Positions 53,507-62,988 are shown, counted from the first letter of the stretch. The stretch: DNA of 64,000 nucleotides from Methylomarinum sp. Ch1-1 (GCF_030717995.2 NZ_CP157743.1:1922001-1986000); one strand, 5' to 3'. Numbers and translations are program-made. Notes: generated by a model from the sequence alone, not told the origin.

Positions 53507-53899
53507 ATGGATATCACGATCACGACACCGGCCTTATTGTTTCCCGCGATTTCGGTATTGTTTCTGGCTTATTCCAATCGCTATCTAGCCATCGCTAAAA
53601 GAATCAGGGAGTTGCATAACTTGTTCAATAGAACGCAGAGCCATATCGCGAAAAAGCAGGTGGAAAGCCTGAGAATTCGGATACGGTTGATTATTATCAT
53701 GCAAGCACTGGCCGTTATGGGTATTATCTGTAGCGTATTAACGATGGCCTTGATTTTTCTCGGCCTGCAGATATCGGCGAAAACGGTGTTTCTGCTCAGT
53801 ATGTTATTAATCGTGTTGTCGTTGTTGGTGTCGCTGTGGGAGCTTTTGATTTCGACGCGAGCGCTGAATATCGAATTGGAAGATATGGAAGTGCAATAG
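53507..53899 (+). CDS. DUF2721 family membrane protein
   Basis: A 130-residue protein with two or three helices (about 8-24, 62-83, 92-112) and the family segment SNRYLAIAKRIRELH (about 24-38). The function is unknown. It is the first gene of a tight group; one base separates its stop from the next ATG. The start is only eight bases beyond the right target duplication of the A element, and no clear ribosome site remains, so the insertion may have altered expression. Confidence 0.78.
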   Translation: MDITITTPALLFPAISVLFLAYSNRYLAIAKRIRELHNLFNRTQSHIAKKQVESLRIRIRLIIIMQALAVMGIICSVLTMALIFLGLQISAKTVFLLSMLLIVLSLLVSLWELLISTRALNIELEDMEVQ

Positions 53900-53900
53900 C

Positions 53901-54725
53901 ATGAATAGTTACTTGATTTTCACCGACCTGGACGGCACCTTGCTGGATCATCAGGATTATCGTTTTACCGAGGCGCTGGCGGCATTGGAAAAAATCAGAC
54001 AAGCGCGGATACCTCTGATCATCAATTCGAGTAAGACACGGGCGGAAATCGCCGACATTAGAAAACAATTGCACAATAATGGTGCATTTGTAGTCGAAAA
54101 TGGTGCGGCGGTATGTGTCCCTGCCGGGCTATTCCCTGGTTACGACCAGACTGTTAATCAGGTGATTTTGGGCCGGGCGTTGACCGAGATCTTGCCGATC
54201 ATTCGGCGGCTGCGTGAAACGCATGGTTTTTCTTTCCAAGGCTTTAACGATTTCAGCGTCGCCGATGTGATGAGGGAAACCGGCCTGAATGAAATTCAGG
54301 CCGAACAGGCGAAACAGCGCTTGGCTTCGGAGCCGCTGAAGTGGCGAGACAGTCAGGAAAGGCTGGGGCAATTCCAAAGCTTGCTACGCCAGCAGGGACT
54401 GCAATTGATCAAAGGTGGGCGTTTCTGGCATGTCATGGGGGGGAATGACAAATCCCGAGCGATGGCATGGCTGTTGAATAAGTATCAGCAACAACAGCAG
54501 CGGAAGAAACTATTGACCATCGCCCTGGGCGATAGTCAAAACGACCTAAGAATGCTGGAGCAGGCTGATTATGCCGGCGTCATCCGTAAACCAGATGGCG
54601 GTCATCTGTCTATCAACAAGGCGCCGGATCGAGTGATATATTCACAGCATCGAGCGCCATTGGGTTGGCGGGAAGTGATCGATCAGCTGTTTAGTCAACT
54701 GAATATAGGAGAGGGTAATGAGTGA
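53901..54725 (+). CDS. mannosyl/glucosyl-3-phosphoglycerate phosphatase (HAD-IIB)
   Basis: A 274-residue HAD-IIB phosphatase of the mannosyl-3-phosphoglycerate phosphatase (YedP) family. Motif I FTDLDGTLLD (about 7-16), motif II NSSKT (about 37), cap domain with VVENGA and the K-G-G-R-F-W-H segment, and motif IV ALGDSQNDLRML (about 209-220) are intact. It should dephosphorylate glucosyl-3-phosphoglycerate to glucosylglycerate. Its 3' end overlaps the synthase gene by eight bases, as expected for consecutive steps. Confidence 0.88.
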   Translation: MNSYLIFTDLDGTLLDHQDYRFTEALAALEKIRQARIPLIINSSKTRAEIADIRKQLHNNGAFVVENGAAVCVPAGLFPGYDQTVNQVILGRALTEILPIIRRLRETHGFSFQGFNDFSVADVMRETGLNEIQAEQAKQRLASEPLKWRDSQERLGQFQSLLRQQGLQLIKGGRFWHVMGGNDKSRAMAWLLNKYQQQQQRKKLLTIALGDSQNDLRMLEQADYAGVIRKPDGGHLSINKAPDRVIYSQHRAPLGWREVIDQLFSQLNIGEGNE

Positions 54726-55926
54726 TTTTTTTCAAAACGGGTCGATTACGACGCTGCACCGACTGAACAAGGATCGTGTCACTGAGATGGAAAAGGAATT
54801 GTTGGGATTTTCCGCTGACAGACCGATGGGCTTGGTGCTGCCATCGTTATATTCCGAGCTGAAAGGGCCGGCGTTGGAAGGAATCATCCGAGAAATCAGT
54901 CAGGTGTCGTATCTGAGCGAGATCATCATCGGACTTGATAATGCCGATGCCGACGAATTCGCTCATGCCCGGGAGTTTTTCAGCGCGCTGCCTCAACACT
55001 ACAGAATCCTGTGGAATGATGGGCCGAGACTGCGAAAATTGAATGTACAGTTGATTGAAAAAGGGATCGCGCCTAAGGAATTGGGGAAAGGCCGCAACGT
55101 CTGGTATTGCTATGGTTACGCGATCGCTTCGGGACGTTCCGAAGCGATCGCCTTGCATGACTGCGACATACTGACCTATAACCGGGAGTTGTTGGCGCGG
55201 CTGTTTTATCCGGTCGCCAATCCGGCTTTTCATTATGAATTCTGCAAGGGCTATTATTACCGCGTTGCCGACCAGAAAATCAACGGACGGGTATGCAGGC
55301 TATTGGTCACACCGTTGCTCAGGGCGTTGAAGAAGGTCATCGGTCCGACGGATTATCTCGATTATCTGGACAGCTTCCGCTATTCCTTGTCCGGTGAGTT
55401 TGCGATTCGCATGGATACGATCAAGGAGATCCGCATTCCCAGCGATTGGGGCTTGGAAATCGGCGTGCTGTCCGAGATGTATCGTAATCAGTCGCGCAAG
55501 CATATCTGCCAGGTCGAAATTGCCGATGACTATGATCATAAACATCAAGTTCTATCCAGCGATGTCGACGTCGGTTTGTCGAAGATGAGCATCGATATCG
55601 CCAAAGCTATATTCCGTAAACTCGCGACCGAAGGCGTGGTGTTGAGCAAGGAGGTTTTCAGGACCTTGAAAGCCACCTATTATCGAGAGGCGCTGGATGC
55701 GGTCGAGGCTTACTATAGCGATGCCTGCATCAACGGTCTGAAGCTGGATAGACACCTTGAAGAACAGACCGTCGAGTTATTCGCCCAGCATATCATTCGG
55801 GCCGGCGATGGCTTTTTGGACCGGCCCAGTGAAACGCCGTTTATTCCCAGCTGGAATCGGGTGGTCAGCGCCATCCCCGATGTGCTGGAGCGATTGCGCG
55901 ATGCGGTCGAAGAGGACAATGCTTGA
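54718..55926 (+). CDS. gpgS: glucosyl-3-phosphoglycerate synthase
   Basis: A 402-residue GT-A glycosyltransferase (GT81 type) that joins nucleotide-activated glucose and 3-phosphoglycerate. The metal-binding motif lies in ALHDCDILTYN (about 141-151), preceded by GKGRNVWYCYGYA, and the acceptor region includes SGEFAIRMD and SDWGLEIGVL (about 216-246), all characteristic of the family. It follows the phosphatase gene with an eight-base overlap. The product is the precursor of glucosylglycerate, a compatible solute often made under salt or nitrogen stress. Confidence 0.9.
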   Translation: MSDFFQNGSITTLHRLNKDRVTEMEKELLGFSADRPMGLVLPSLYSELKGPALEGIIREISQVSYLSEIIIGLDNADADEFAHAREFFSALPQHYRILWNDGPRLRKLNVQLIEKGIAPKELGKGRNVWYCYGYAIASGRSEAIALHDCDILTYNRELLARLFYPVANPAFHYEFCKGYYYRVADQKINGRVCRLLVTPLLRALKKVIGPTDYLDYLDSFRYSLSGEFAIRMDTIKEIRIPSDWGLEIGVLSEMYRNQSRKHICQVEIADDYDHKHQVLSSDVDVGLSKMSIDIAKAIFRKLATEGVVLSKEVFRTLKATYYREALDAVEAYYSDACINGLKLDRHLEEQTVELFAQHIIRAGDGFLDRPSETPFIPSWNRVVSAIPDVLERLRDAVEEDNA

Positions 55927-56097
55927 TTGAAGGCGAAGCTTGTTCAACCCGCGTTCCGAGGGTCATCCATATCCGCTCTATCAGGGTCTCACCATGAAGG
56001 TCATGAAGAGGGGTGAATATTAATGGTAAAAATATATTTTATGCGGTATTCACGTTATGGTAGGGCGGTTCAAGCGTAGCGGATCCGCCTAAATTGC

Positions 56098-57855
56098 TTA
56101 ATCCAGCGCCTCCAGCCAGGCCGATTGATAGGGGTACAGCTTCAATTTTCTTGTGCCTTTAGCGATCGCGGTACGCTCAATCAAGTCGCGCCAGAAACCA
56201 GAACCTTCCGTCAGCGGATGTTCCGGCAAGTGCACGGTCTGCGCTTCGGCGCTGATATTGCTGATCGCCAGTATGCGTTGTTGTCGTTCGGCGTTGATGC
56301 GCCAGAAAGCAAACAGATCATTGCCCAACGGTATGGTTTCCTGCCGCGCCTCCGGATGAAAGGCCGCTTGTTTGCGCCTTATTTTCAACAGGCGTTTCAG
56401 TTCATGGAACACCGAGGCTTGCTCCGATGACGGGTTGTTTAAGCGTTCCAGCAGTTCATCGTAGCGCCATTTGCGGCGGTTGATCGAACGGGTGCGGCCG
56501 CTTTGTTCCACGCCTTGATAGTCGTTAGTGGTGGCGATCAGGCTATGTATATAAAATGCCGGAATGCCTTGCAGCGCCAGCATGATGGTATGAGCGCAGA
56601 TAAAGCGCTGGATCTGATAGTCATCAATACCTCGGTGCGTCCCTTTCAAGGCGTCGAACAGCGCGATATTGATTTCATAAGGCGATTCCTTGCCGTACGC
56701 ATCGGTGCGCATGCTGACATAACCGCCGTATTGATGCATCGCATCGACCAGTGACAGGACCTCTTGTTCCGGCAGGATGCCCTCGGCTGGACGCAAACCG
56801 ATGCCGTCGTGAGAGGCGATGAAATTCAGGTAGGTGCAATGCTTTTGTGGTCTCGGCGTGTCCATCGCCCATTGGGTCAAATAGGTGCTGATGCCGTGGT
56901 GTAGGGCGTGCAACAGTAACGGCGGCAGGGTGAACTGATAAACCATGTGCGCTTCGTCGCTGTTGCCGAAATAGCTGAGGTTTTCGCCGTTCGGCACATT
57001 GGTTTCGGTAATCAGCACGGTGCCTGGGGCGACGACATCGACGATATCTCGCAGCAGTTTCACCACTTCATGGGTTTCGCGCAGATTGATGCAGCGAGTG
57101 GCGGCTTTTTTCCACAAGAAGGCAATTGCATCGAGGCGGATAAAACGAGAGCCCTTGGCGATGTACAGCAATAAGATATCGATATACTCAAACAGCACAT
57201 CCGGATTGGCGAAATTGACATCGATTTGATCCTCGCCGAATGTCGCCCAGACATGGCGGATGCCGTCATGACTGTGCGCCGGTACGAGCACCGGCGTACT
57301 GCGCGGACGCACCACCTGCGACACGTCGGTCTCGGGCGGCATTTCGATGAAATAATCGCAGCCAGGTTGTTGGCGGCTTAAAAAATCGATGAACCAAAGG
57401 TTTTCCCGGGAGACATGATTGATCACGAGGTCGGTCATGAGATGAAATTGTTTGCCGAGGCGTTCGATATCGGCCCAGTCGCCAAGCTGTGGGTTGACCG
57501 TTTTGTAATCGATGACGGCGAAACCGTCATCCGAGCTGTAAGGAAAATAGGGTAGCACATGGACGCTGTTGATGCTGTCCTGAAGATGCAGGGTGAGAAA
57601 TTCATGCAAAGTTTGCAACGGCCTTTCATGGGGCTGTTGTACGCTATCGCCATAAGTGATCAAGATGATGTCTTGTTCACTCCAGAGCGCCAGTTGCTCC
57701 GATTTAGCCGCCGAGATGCCGCTTTGTAAGCGGTCTATCAAGCGCTCCATCAGGGCGGGAGTGCGCGATTCGCCGTATAAAAATTGCAGATGCGCTTCCG
57801 CTTTTTGGGTAAACCAATGCGGCAGCTCATTGCTTGGAAGAGTTGAGTGAGTCAT
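56098..57855 (-). CDS. GH13_18 glycoside phosphorylase, probable glucosylglycerate phosphorylase
   Basis: A 585-residue GH13 subfamily 18 enzyme. The nucleophile Asp is in FIRLDAIAFLWKK (about 238), the acid/base Glu in VLITETNVPNGE (about 280), and the third Asp in NFIASHDGIGLRP (about 344). Sucrose phosphorylases are near 490-505 residues; this longer form fits the glucosylglycerate phosphorylase group. It would split glucosylglycerate with phosphate to glucose-1-phosphate and glycerate. ATG 57855 is preferred to TTG 57861. It is convergent with gpgS and follows the Cache-like gene after two bases. Confidence 0.87.
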   Translation of the reverse strand: MTHSTLPSNELPHWFTQKAEAHLQFLYGESRTPALMERLIDRLQSGISAAKSEQLALWSEQDIILITYGDSVQQPHERPLQTLHEFLTLHLQDSINSVHVLPYFPYSSDDGFAVIDYKTVNPQLGDWADIERLGKQFHLMTDLVINHVSRENLWFIDFLSRQQPGCDYFIEMPPETDVSQVVRPRSTPVLVPAHSHDGIRHVWATFGEDQIDVNFANPDVLFEYIDILLLYIAKGSRFIRLDAIAFLWKKAATRCINLRETHEVVKLLRDIVDVVAPGTVLITETNVPNGENLSYFGNSDEAHMVYQFTLPPLLLHALHHGISTYLTQWAMDTPRPQKHCTYLNFIASHDGIGLRPAEGILPEQEVLSLVDAMHQYGGYVSMRTDAYGKESPYEINIALFDALKGTHRGIDDYQIQRFICAHTIMLALQGIPAFYIHSLIATTNDYQGVEQSGRTRSINRRKWRYDELLERLNNPSSEQASVFHELKRLLKIRRKQAAFHPEARQETIPLGNDLFAFWRINAERQQRILAISNISAEAQTVHLPEHPLTEGSGFWRDLIERTAIAKGTRKLKLYPYQSAWLEALD

Positions 57856-57857
57856 GT

Positions 57858-58823
57858 TCAAGAGTCCTTATGGTTTTTTCTTTTCAATAACAAGGCCTCG
57901 GCCTTGCTGCCGAGATAGACATAGACCGCCATGCAGAGCAGCAGGAAACCGGCCGCGAGAATGATCCAGACTGCCTGAATGATATATTCGCCGCTTTCCT
58001 TTAGCGCCGATTTGAAAATCATCAGCAGCGCTTCGATGGAGACGGCGATGATGATGGCGGCGATGAAGCGGGTAATGGTACGGCGCGTGGAACTGTGGCG
58101 CAGTATGTCTTTATAAAGCAGCACTTCCTCTTCGAGTGTGGTTTTGCCTAGATCGAAAATCGCCAGTGCCAGCGTCAGATAGATGACCACGCCGAACGGC
58201 AGCAACTTTCCTTCCTCGGAAGACAGCAAAGTTTGCAGCACTTCCCAGCATTCCTTACCGGCCAAATAGAGCAGCAATAGCGCGACGCTGAACAGACCGA
58301 CGACGATCAGCGAATAAACGGCCTTGAAATAGGGGTCGAAATGTATGCGTTTGCTGTCCCCGGTCAGAAACGAAATCGTCGCCGCCAGATCGATGTCGAG
58401 GACAATGTATCCCTTGGTCGTGCCGTCGTCGTTGTTCATTTTAATCGTGGCGGAAAGACAAAGTTCCCGGCGCACGCTGGACAGGTAGGGTTCCGTGATC
58501 ACGACCGAATCGCTGTTGGCGGCTAGCAGATAATAGGGTCTTTTACTGCGATCAAAGCCGCGACCTGTTTGCGGACTATGTTTGAAATAGCTGCCAGGCA
58601 CGTTCATGCTGATTTGTTTGCCTTTGGCGTCGAGCAGATAGAGCAGACTAATGAAGGGGTAATAATCGCAAAGAGACTTGAGTTGCTCGCTCAATTCCTG
58701 TTGGTTTTGTTCAAACATCTTGGCGTCGGCGAAACAGCTGAGTATCGAAGAAAGCAGGTGATGAATTGCGTCACGGTGTTCGTCATACTTTTCGATGACG
58801 TTGATGTGGCTCATTTTGGACAT
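57858..58823 (-). CDS. Cache/PDC-like membrane protein
   Basis: A 321-residue protein with an N-terminal Cache (PDC) type domain of about 160 residues, showing QISMNVPG, GFDRSKRPYYLLA, VITEPYLSSVRRELCLSATI and GYIVLDIDL, then four helices (about 170-190, 205-225, 250-270, 282-305). There is no N-terminal helix, so the Cache domain appears cytoplasmic, which is unusual. No output domain (kinase, GGDEF, methyl-accepting) is fused. It is co-transcribed with the phosphorylase gene and may sense a metabolite of that pathway. Confidence 0.72.
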   Translation of the reverse strand: MSKMSHINVIEKYDEHRDAIHHLLSSILSCFADAKMFEQNQQELSEQLKSLCDYYPFISLLYLLDAKGKQISMNVPGSYFKHSPQTGRGFDRSKRPYYLLAANSDSVVITEPYLSSVRRELCLSATIKMNNDDGTTKGYIVLDIDLAATISFLTGDSKRIHFDPYFKAVYSLIVVGLFSVALLLLYLAGKECWEVLQTLLSSEEGKLLPFGVVIYLTLALAIFDLGKTTLEEEVLLYKDILRHSSTRRTITRFIAAIIIAVSIEALLMIFKSALKESGEYIIQAVWIILAAGFLLLCMAVYVYLGSKAEALLLKRKNHKDS

Positions 58824-59290
58824 AAGGTTTAGTGGTAAGGTTGACGAATGTTTCTTTATTCATGCAGATAATATTTTTAAAGCAATTATTATGCCCTGAT
58901 ATGTTGACAATCTTGTTGGCGAAGACACAAAAACGTGAGGCGTCATCGGCTTTGACAATGACCGAAAGCGCTAAAGTCGACTGGAAATGAAATAATGTGA
59001 CTTAAAATAGTGCGGGCGCACTTTTTTGGAGCGATATTTGTAAATCCTTGCTGTCGTTAAATTCGGTTTTAATAAATTAGCTATATAAATCAGTTGATTA
59101 GGGTTTTAGGGTGGCTTGGCATCATAAATGCTTTAACCTGTATGTACGTTGCTCCTGGCGTGCTTACCTTTGTGTTGTTGTTATCACTGGCGCATTAACT
59201 TCTTCTCCTCGAGGTTATGCGCCTTTTTTATGTCTGGACGTAACTGCTCGCCCCACTTATCGAATGCGGCAGGGCCGATTTTTGCTCCTC
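58824..59290. other. intergenic, nothing recognised
   Basis: This AT-rich stretch upstream of the Cache-like gene contains no convincing gene or repeat-family copy. A frame from 59111 is poor in codon use. Confidence 0.4.
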
Positions 59291-59386
59291 GGCAATTGCT
59301 CCTGCATTGCTCTACTACACGCCCTCCATGGCGTTATCGGCAATTGCTCCTGCATTGCTCTACTACACGCCATCCATGGCGGTCAG
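59291..59386. repeat. tandem 48-bp repeat, two copies
   Basis: The unit starting GGCAATTGCTCCTGCATTGC occupies 59291-59338 and 59339-59386 with only a few differences, mostly near the ends. Each copy contains CCATGG-type and GCAATTGC-type short palindromes. It lies in a non-coding interval. Confidence 0.85.
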
Positions 59387-59879
59387 CATGTAGGGGGGAT
59401 AAGCCTGAAGGGCGCATCCACCAAAGATGCCGACTCGGTGGATGCGCTCCGCTTATCCACGAATGGCGGTGAGTCGTTACGTCTGGACTAGTCGTTCGCT
59501 GAACCTTTTAGCCTTGTGATTTTTATGGACATTTAGATTGAAAGGGAGTTTACTAGTTTTTCCATTGAGTGGTTTTTTGAGCTTGGGCTGTATCCGCTAG
59601 CGCAAAATCTCAGAATTGCTCATGGTCCTTTTCCATTAAAACTATCCGCAGTATTGATTGTTTTACATTTTCTTAAGTTTTTAACCAAATACGCGCTAAG
59701 GAGAACAATAATGGATATCACAAATTTAATGAATTCACTACAAGAAACGTTGGGTCAGCATCTTCCCAAGATTGCCGGCGCAGTTGCGATTCTTATTATC
59801 GGTTGGTTAATCGCCATTTTGGTCAGGTCCGGTGTCCGTAAGACCCCATAAGCGCCAACTTAAGCTCACAACCCTTTGA

Positions 59880-60908
59880 TTAAACACGGCTAACTTCCAG
59901 TATTCTGCATTGCTGGATCAGTTCCGTAATCGGTTCAGGCAGGCATTGCAACGAACGTTTTCGCGGACGTTCAGTCACCGCTCTCAAATAATCTCTGTCA
60001 AACCGCTTTTGTCTCGGAAAGCACGCGTTCAGTCCAGATTTAATGTCTTCAGCGATCGTTTTATATAATCGCCACGGCGTCAGTTCACGGGGGCCATCCA
60101 GTTTCGTGAGCGCTCGCGCAAAACAGCGCTGCGCGATCTTCTCCGTAACTGCGGCATAAAGCAGTTTGCCATGCAAATACAGTTCGGCCAATGCGCTGTC
60201 TTTACGGGCACGTAATTGATCGATCGCTAACAGACTTTTCATCCGTTTGATCACGAGTTCCACTTGCCAACGCACCCGATAGAGCGCGGCGGCGGTTTTT
60301 GTATCAAGCAATTCAACCGGTACGGACGTCAAAATCAAGACCCATTCACTGAGGACCAGCGTTTTTTCCCGAGCCATACGACCCTTATTTTGTGCTCTAA
60401 GCTTCGCTTTGCGGCGAGCTTGTGCGGCTTTTCCCGCCGGTAACGGCACCGCATGCAGCGTGCAGGCTATTCGTTTCTTATCATGGCACAAGTAGACCGG
60501 TATAGCTCCCGTTTGCTTTCCCAGACTTTGCAAACGCTTCTCCCAGTCGATTTTCATCATGCCACCTTGGCCGTCATCCTCGTATAAATTCATGCTGTGC
60601 GCGTTATAGCGCAGAACAATATCTCCGCCTCGATCGATGAAAGGCACCAACGACTTAGGCTGATTGTAGCCACGATCAATCAACACTACATCGCCCGATG
60701 CCAGCGCATAATGATCAAGGCTTTCGCCGACCTTATCCGTACTCACTTCGACCTGGCGCAGCCTCAGGTTAATCAAGTCTATCGCTATATGTAGCCGATA
60801 CGTGGTTTCTGTCGCCCCCGGTTCCTGGATGGTCGAGCCATCAATGACAACAAAGCTCAATGAACCGCTTTCGACAACCTGTTCCAACCCAAATACGCCG
60901 GACAGCAA
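59880..60908 (-). CDS. IS4-family transposase, catalytic part
   Basis: A 342-residue frame with the DDE triad: FVVIDGSTI (first Asp), VVLIDRGYNQ (second Asp) and the YREK signature in YRVRWQVELVIKRMK (Y-x2-R-x3-E-x6-K). It is continuous in sequence sense with the 91-residue frame upstream if translation slips back one base at the A7 run (60941-60947). From its own ATG it lacks the N-terminal DNA-binding domain. Total length after joining (about 430 residues) fits IS4 transposases. Confidence 0.9.
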   Translation of the reverse strand: MLSGVFGLEQVVESGSLSFVVIDGSTIQEPGATETTYRLHIAIDLINLRLRQVEVSTDKVGESLDHYALASGDVVLIDRGYNQPKSLVPFIDRGGDIVLRYNAHSMNLYEDDGQGGMMKIDWEKRLQSLGKQTGAIPVYLCHDKKRIACTLHAVPLPAGKAAQARRKAKLRAQNKGRMAREKTLVLSEWVLILTSVPVELLDTKTAAALYRVRWQVELVIKRMKSLLAIDQLRARKDSALAELYLHGKLLYAAVTEKIAQRCFARALTKLDGPRELTPWRLYKTIAEDIKSGLNACFPRQKRFDRDYLRAVTERPRKRSLQCLPEPITELIQQCRILEVSRV

Positions 60909-60913
60909 AGATT

Positions 60914-61189
60914 TTACCCAAGGAACACAAGCCGCCAGTCTTTTTTTACCGCCGTGTCACTCAGGTAGCCCTGTAACTGAGCTACCTCGCCGGCACAGCC
61001 GCGCAAGGAGAAATCCAGACCACAGTAAAGCATCACCAGCTGTAACAGTTGTAACGGTGAGCGTATTTTGCGCGCACGAGCAAAGGCTTTGAAGTCATAG
61101 GCCTGTTGTTGGTAATCGGCTGGCAGTTCTTGCACAAATTGTTCAAAACGGGTATCTATTGAATGCGGTTGCTGCATAGGGTTTTTCAC
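60914..61189 (-). CDS. IS4-family transposase, N-terminal part
   Basis: A 91-residue frame with the helical DNA-binding N-terminus (RIRSPLQLLQLVMLYCGLDFSLRG-like pattern, about 44-64). It ends at a TAA just after GTA AAA AAA GAC. A -1 slip on A AAA AAA would continue into the catalytic frame as VKKRLAACVPWVKSLLSG, which matches the expected transposase sense. The split may be programmed or a mutation. Confidence 0.85.
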   Translation of the reverse strand: MKNPMQQPHSIDTRFEQFVQELPADYQQQAYDFKAFARARKIRSPLQLLQLVMLYCGLDFSLRGCAGEVAQLQGYLSDTAVKKDWRLVFLG

Positions 61190-62660
61190 TTTCGTAGGTC
61201 AAAATACCCTATGTGGTGGCCGCACCTCCAACTTTCAACTTCTAATCAAGGACTTATCGCCTTAAGTTGGCGCTTATGCCGTAAGACCCTGTCCATGCTC
61301 GACCTTAATAAAAAAGTGGGCCAGGAGGGGGAGTTATCGATTGATCTTGAGTCTGGCATCGCCAAAGGGGTTTACTGGGCCATTATGTTGATAGTATTGA
61401 TCGCGGTGTTTAATGTTTTGGATCTTGAATTGGTCTCGAAACCTTTGGATGCCTTGGTTAGCCAGGTATTTAAATATGTGCCGAGGCTGGTAGCGGGCGG
61501 GGTGTTGTTGTTGGTCGCCTGGCTGTTAGCAAGCATAGTTCGAATGTTAGTGGTTAAGGCTTTGGACGCCACTGATCTGGATGAGAAACTGGGGGCTGGC
61601 GAAGGTGTTGTTTCGACCAGCAAGAATATCGGTAACGTAATTTACTGGTTCACTTTTTTGCTTTTTCTGCCTGCGATTCTCGGCGCTTTTCAGCTCGAAG
61701 GCTTGTTGATCCCGGTGGAAAACATGGTCAATTCGATATTAGCGATGCTGCCGAATATTGTCGCTGCTGCTGTTATAGGTCTGATTGGCTGGTTTGTCGC
61801 TAAAATACTTCGTGACATCGTGTCCAACTTGCTCGCGGCTGCCGGAGCAGACAAGTTTGGCGCGCGAATGGGACTGGAGCAAGGAATGGGGATTTCCCAT
61901 CTGGTGGGCACGTTGGTGTTTTTCTTCGTCTTCGTTCCCGCGCTGGTAGCGGCCTTGGATGCCCTGAAAATGGAAGCGATATCGGCGCCGGCAACGAATA
62001 TGCTCAATATCATACTGCAGACAATCCCAGACATTTTCGCGGCAACGGTTATTTTGGTTATCGCGTTCTTTGTCGCTCGATTTGTCGCAAATCTGGTGAC
62101 GACACTATTGCAAGGGATGAATTTCGATAAGATTCCTTCGGCGCTGGGCTTGGAAGAGGTGTTCGTCGAGGAGGTTACGCCTTCGATTATGGTGGGTAAG
62201 TTACTGATCTTCTTCGCTATGTTGTTTGCTGCGATCGAGGCGTCCAATCAATTGGGATTAGATCAAATAGGCGGATTGATCACAACTTTCGTCGAGTTTG
62301 GCAGCAAGATTCTGTTGGGTTCGGTTATTTTGGCTGTGGGTTTTTGGCTGGCCAATATCGTTTATCGGGTCATTATGAGCGGAAGCGGTCAAAGCAAAGT
62401 CGTGGCTGGCATTGCAAGATTTGCGATTCTGGGACTAGTCACGGCAATGGGCCTGCATGCCATGGGATTGGCTGATGATATCGTTAACATGGCCTTTGGC
62501 TTGATCTTAGGAGCGATCGCTGTCGCGGTAGCGCTTTCATTTGGCTTAGGCGGTAGGGAAGCGGCCGGCAAGCAAATGGAATATTGGTTCAAGCAAATGC
62601 GAGGAGAGCCTTAAAAATTGCACGCTTTGCGACGCTTCAAATATTTTTGTTTGTTTAAAT

Positions 62661-62902
62661 GTAATTACTGCGTATTTTTATCAGAGGGAGTCGATTATTG
62701 ATTTATCGGGCTGTCTGCAACAGGCAGATTTTTGCTCTGACCGCCAAGGAAGGCGGAAATGTAGAAAATGCAGGAGCAATTTTCTACCTGCAAAATCGGC
62801 ATTTCCACCCTCCCTGGCGGTCAGATTCCGCGCTCAAGTCTACGGGGGGCGTATTCTGTGGCAAGTTACTGATAGTAAAGTAAATTATATGCTGAATAGT
62901 TG
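62661..62902. repeat. family A element with an enlarged inner hairpin
   Basis: The left end GTAATTACTGCG and inner arm GTCGATTATTGATTTATCGGG are present; the right end GCTGAATAGTTGC is worn. An extended inverted repeat fills 62736-62825: TCTGACCGCC ... GGCGGTCAGA on the outside, GGAAATG/CATTTCC next, and GTAGAAAAT/ATTTTCTAC (62761-62787) at the tip. Confidence 0.75.
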
Positions 62903-62988
62903 CCTTTGAACTTAAGCTGTTGGCGGACGATGCGTTTGAACTGTGATAACCTGATTTATATTGCAGGCTTAAATGTTGAGTATGGCTT

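Larger units (their letters stand above)
59847..61278 (-). mobile_element. IS4-family insertion sequence, 1432 bp, with 11-bp target duplication
   Basis: Inverted ends CATAAGCGCCAACTTAAG (left) and its complement (right) bound the element. The direct repeat CCGTAAGACCC lies at 59836-59846 and 61279-61289. The only genes are the two transposase frames. Perfect ends and duplication point to a recent insertion. Confidence 0.95.
59711..62614 (+). pseudogene. mechanosensitive-channel-like (TM-helix repeat) gene split by an IS4-family element
   Basis: The 5' part is 59711-59846 (with GGAGA upstream) and the 3' part 61290-62614. Deleting the IS and one copy of CCGTAAGACCC rejoins the frame exactly (GVRK/TLSMLDLNKKVG) into 486 residues: repeated helix units with GWxxAxxxR-type pattern (AILIIGWLIAILVR at about 23-36, VLLLVAWLLASIVRMLV, AAVIGLIGWFVAKILRDIV, ATVILVIAFFVARFVANLV), the PF05552-like conserved TM-helix repeats of MscS-related proteins. 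The interruption is after residue 45, after the first helix. The distal frame can begin in the IS (61163) or at ATG 61295, so a truncated product lacking helix 1 may be made. Confidence 0.85.

Noticed and set aside
59111-59491. A 126-residue ORF spanning the tandem repeat
   Set aside because: The only distinctive feature of the protein is the translated 48-bp repeat; cysteine-rich random-like composition and no ribosome site.
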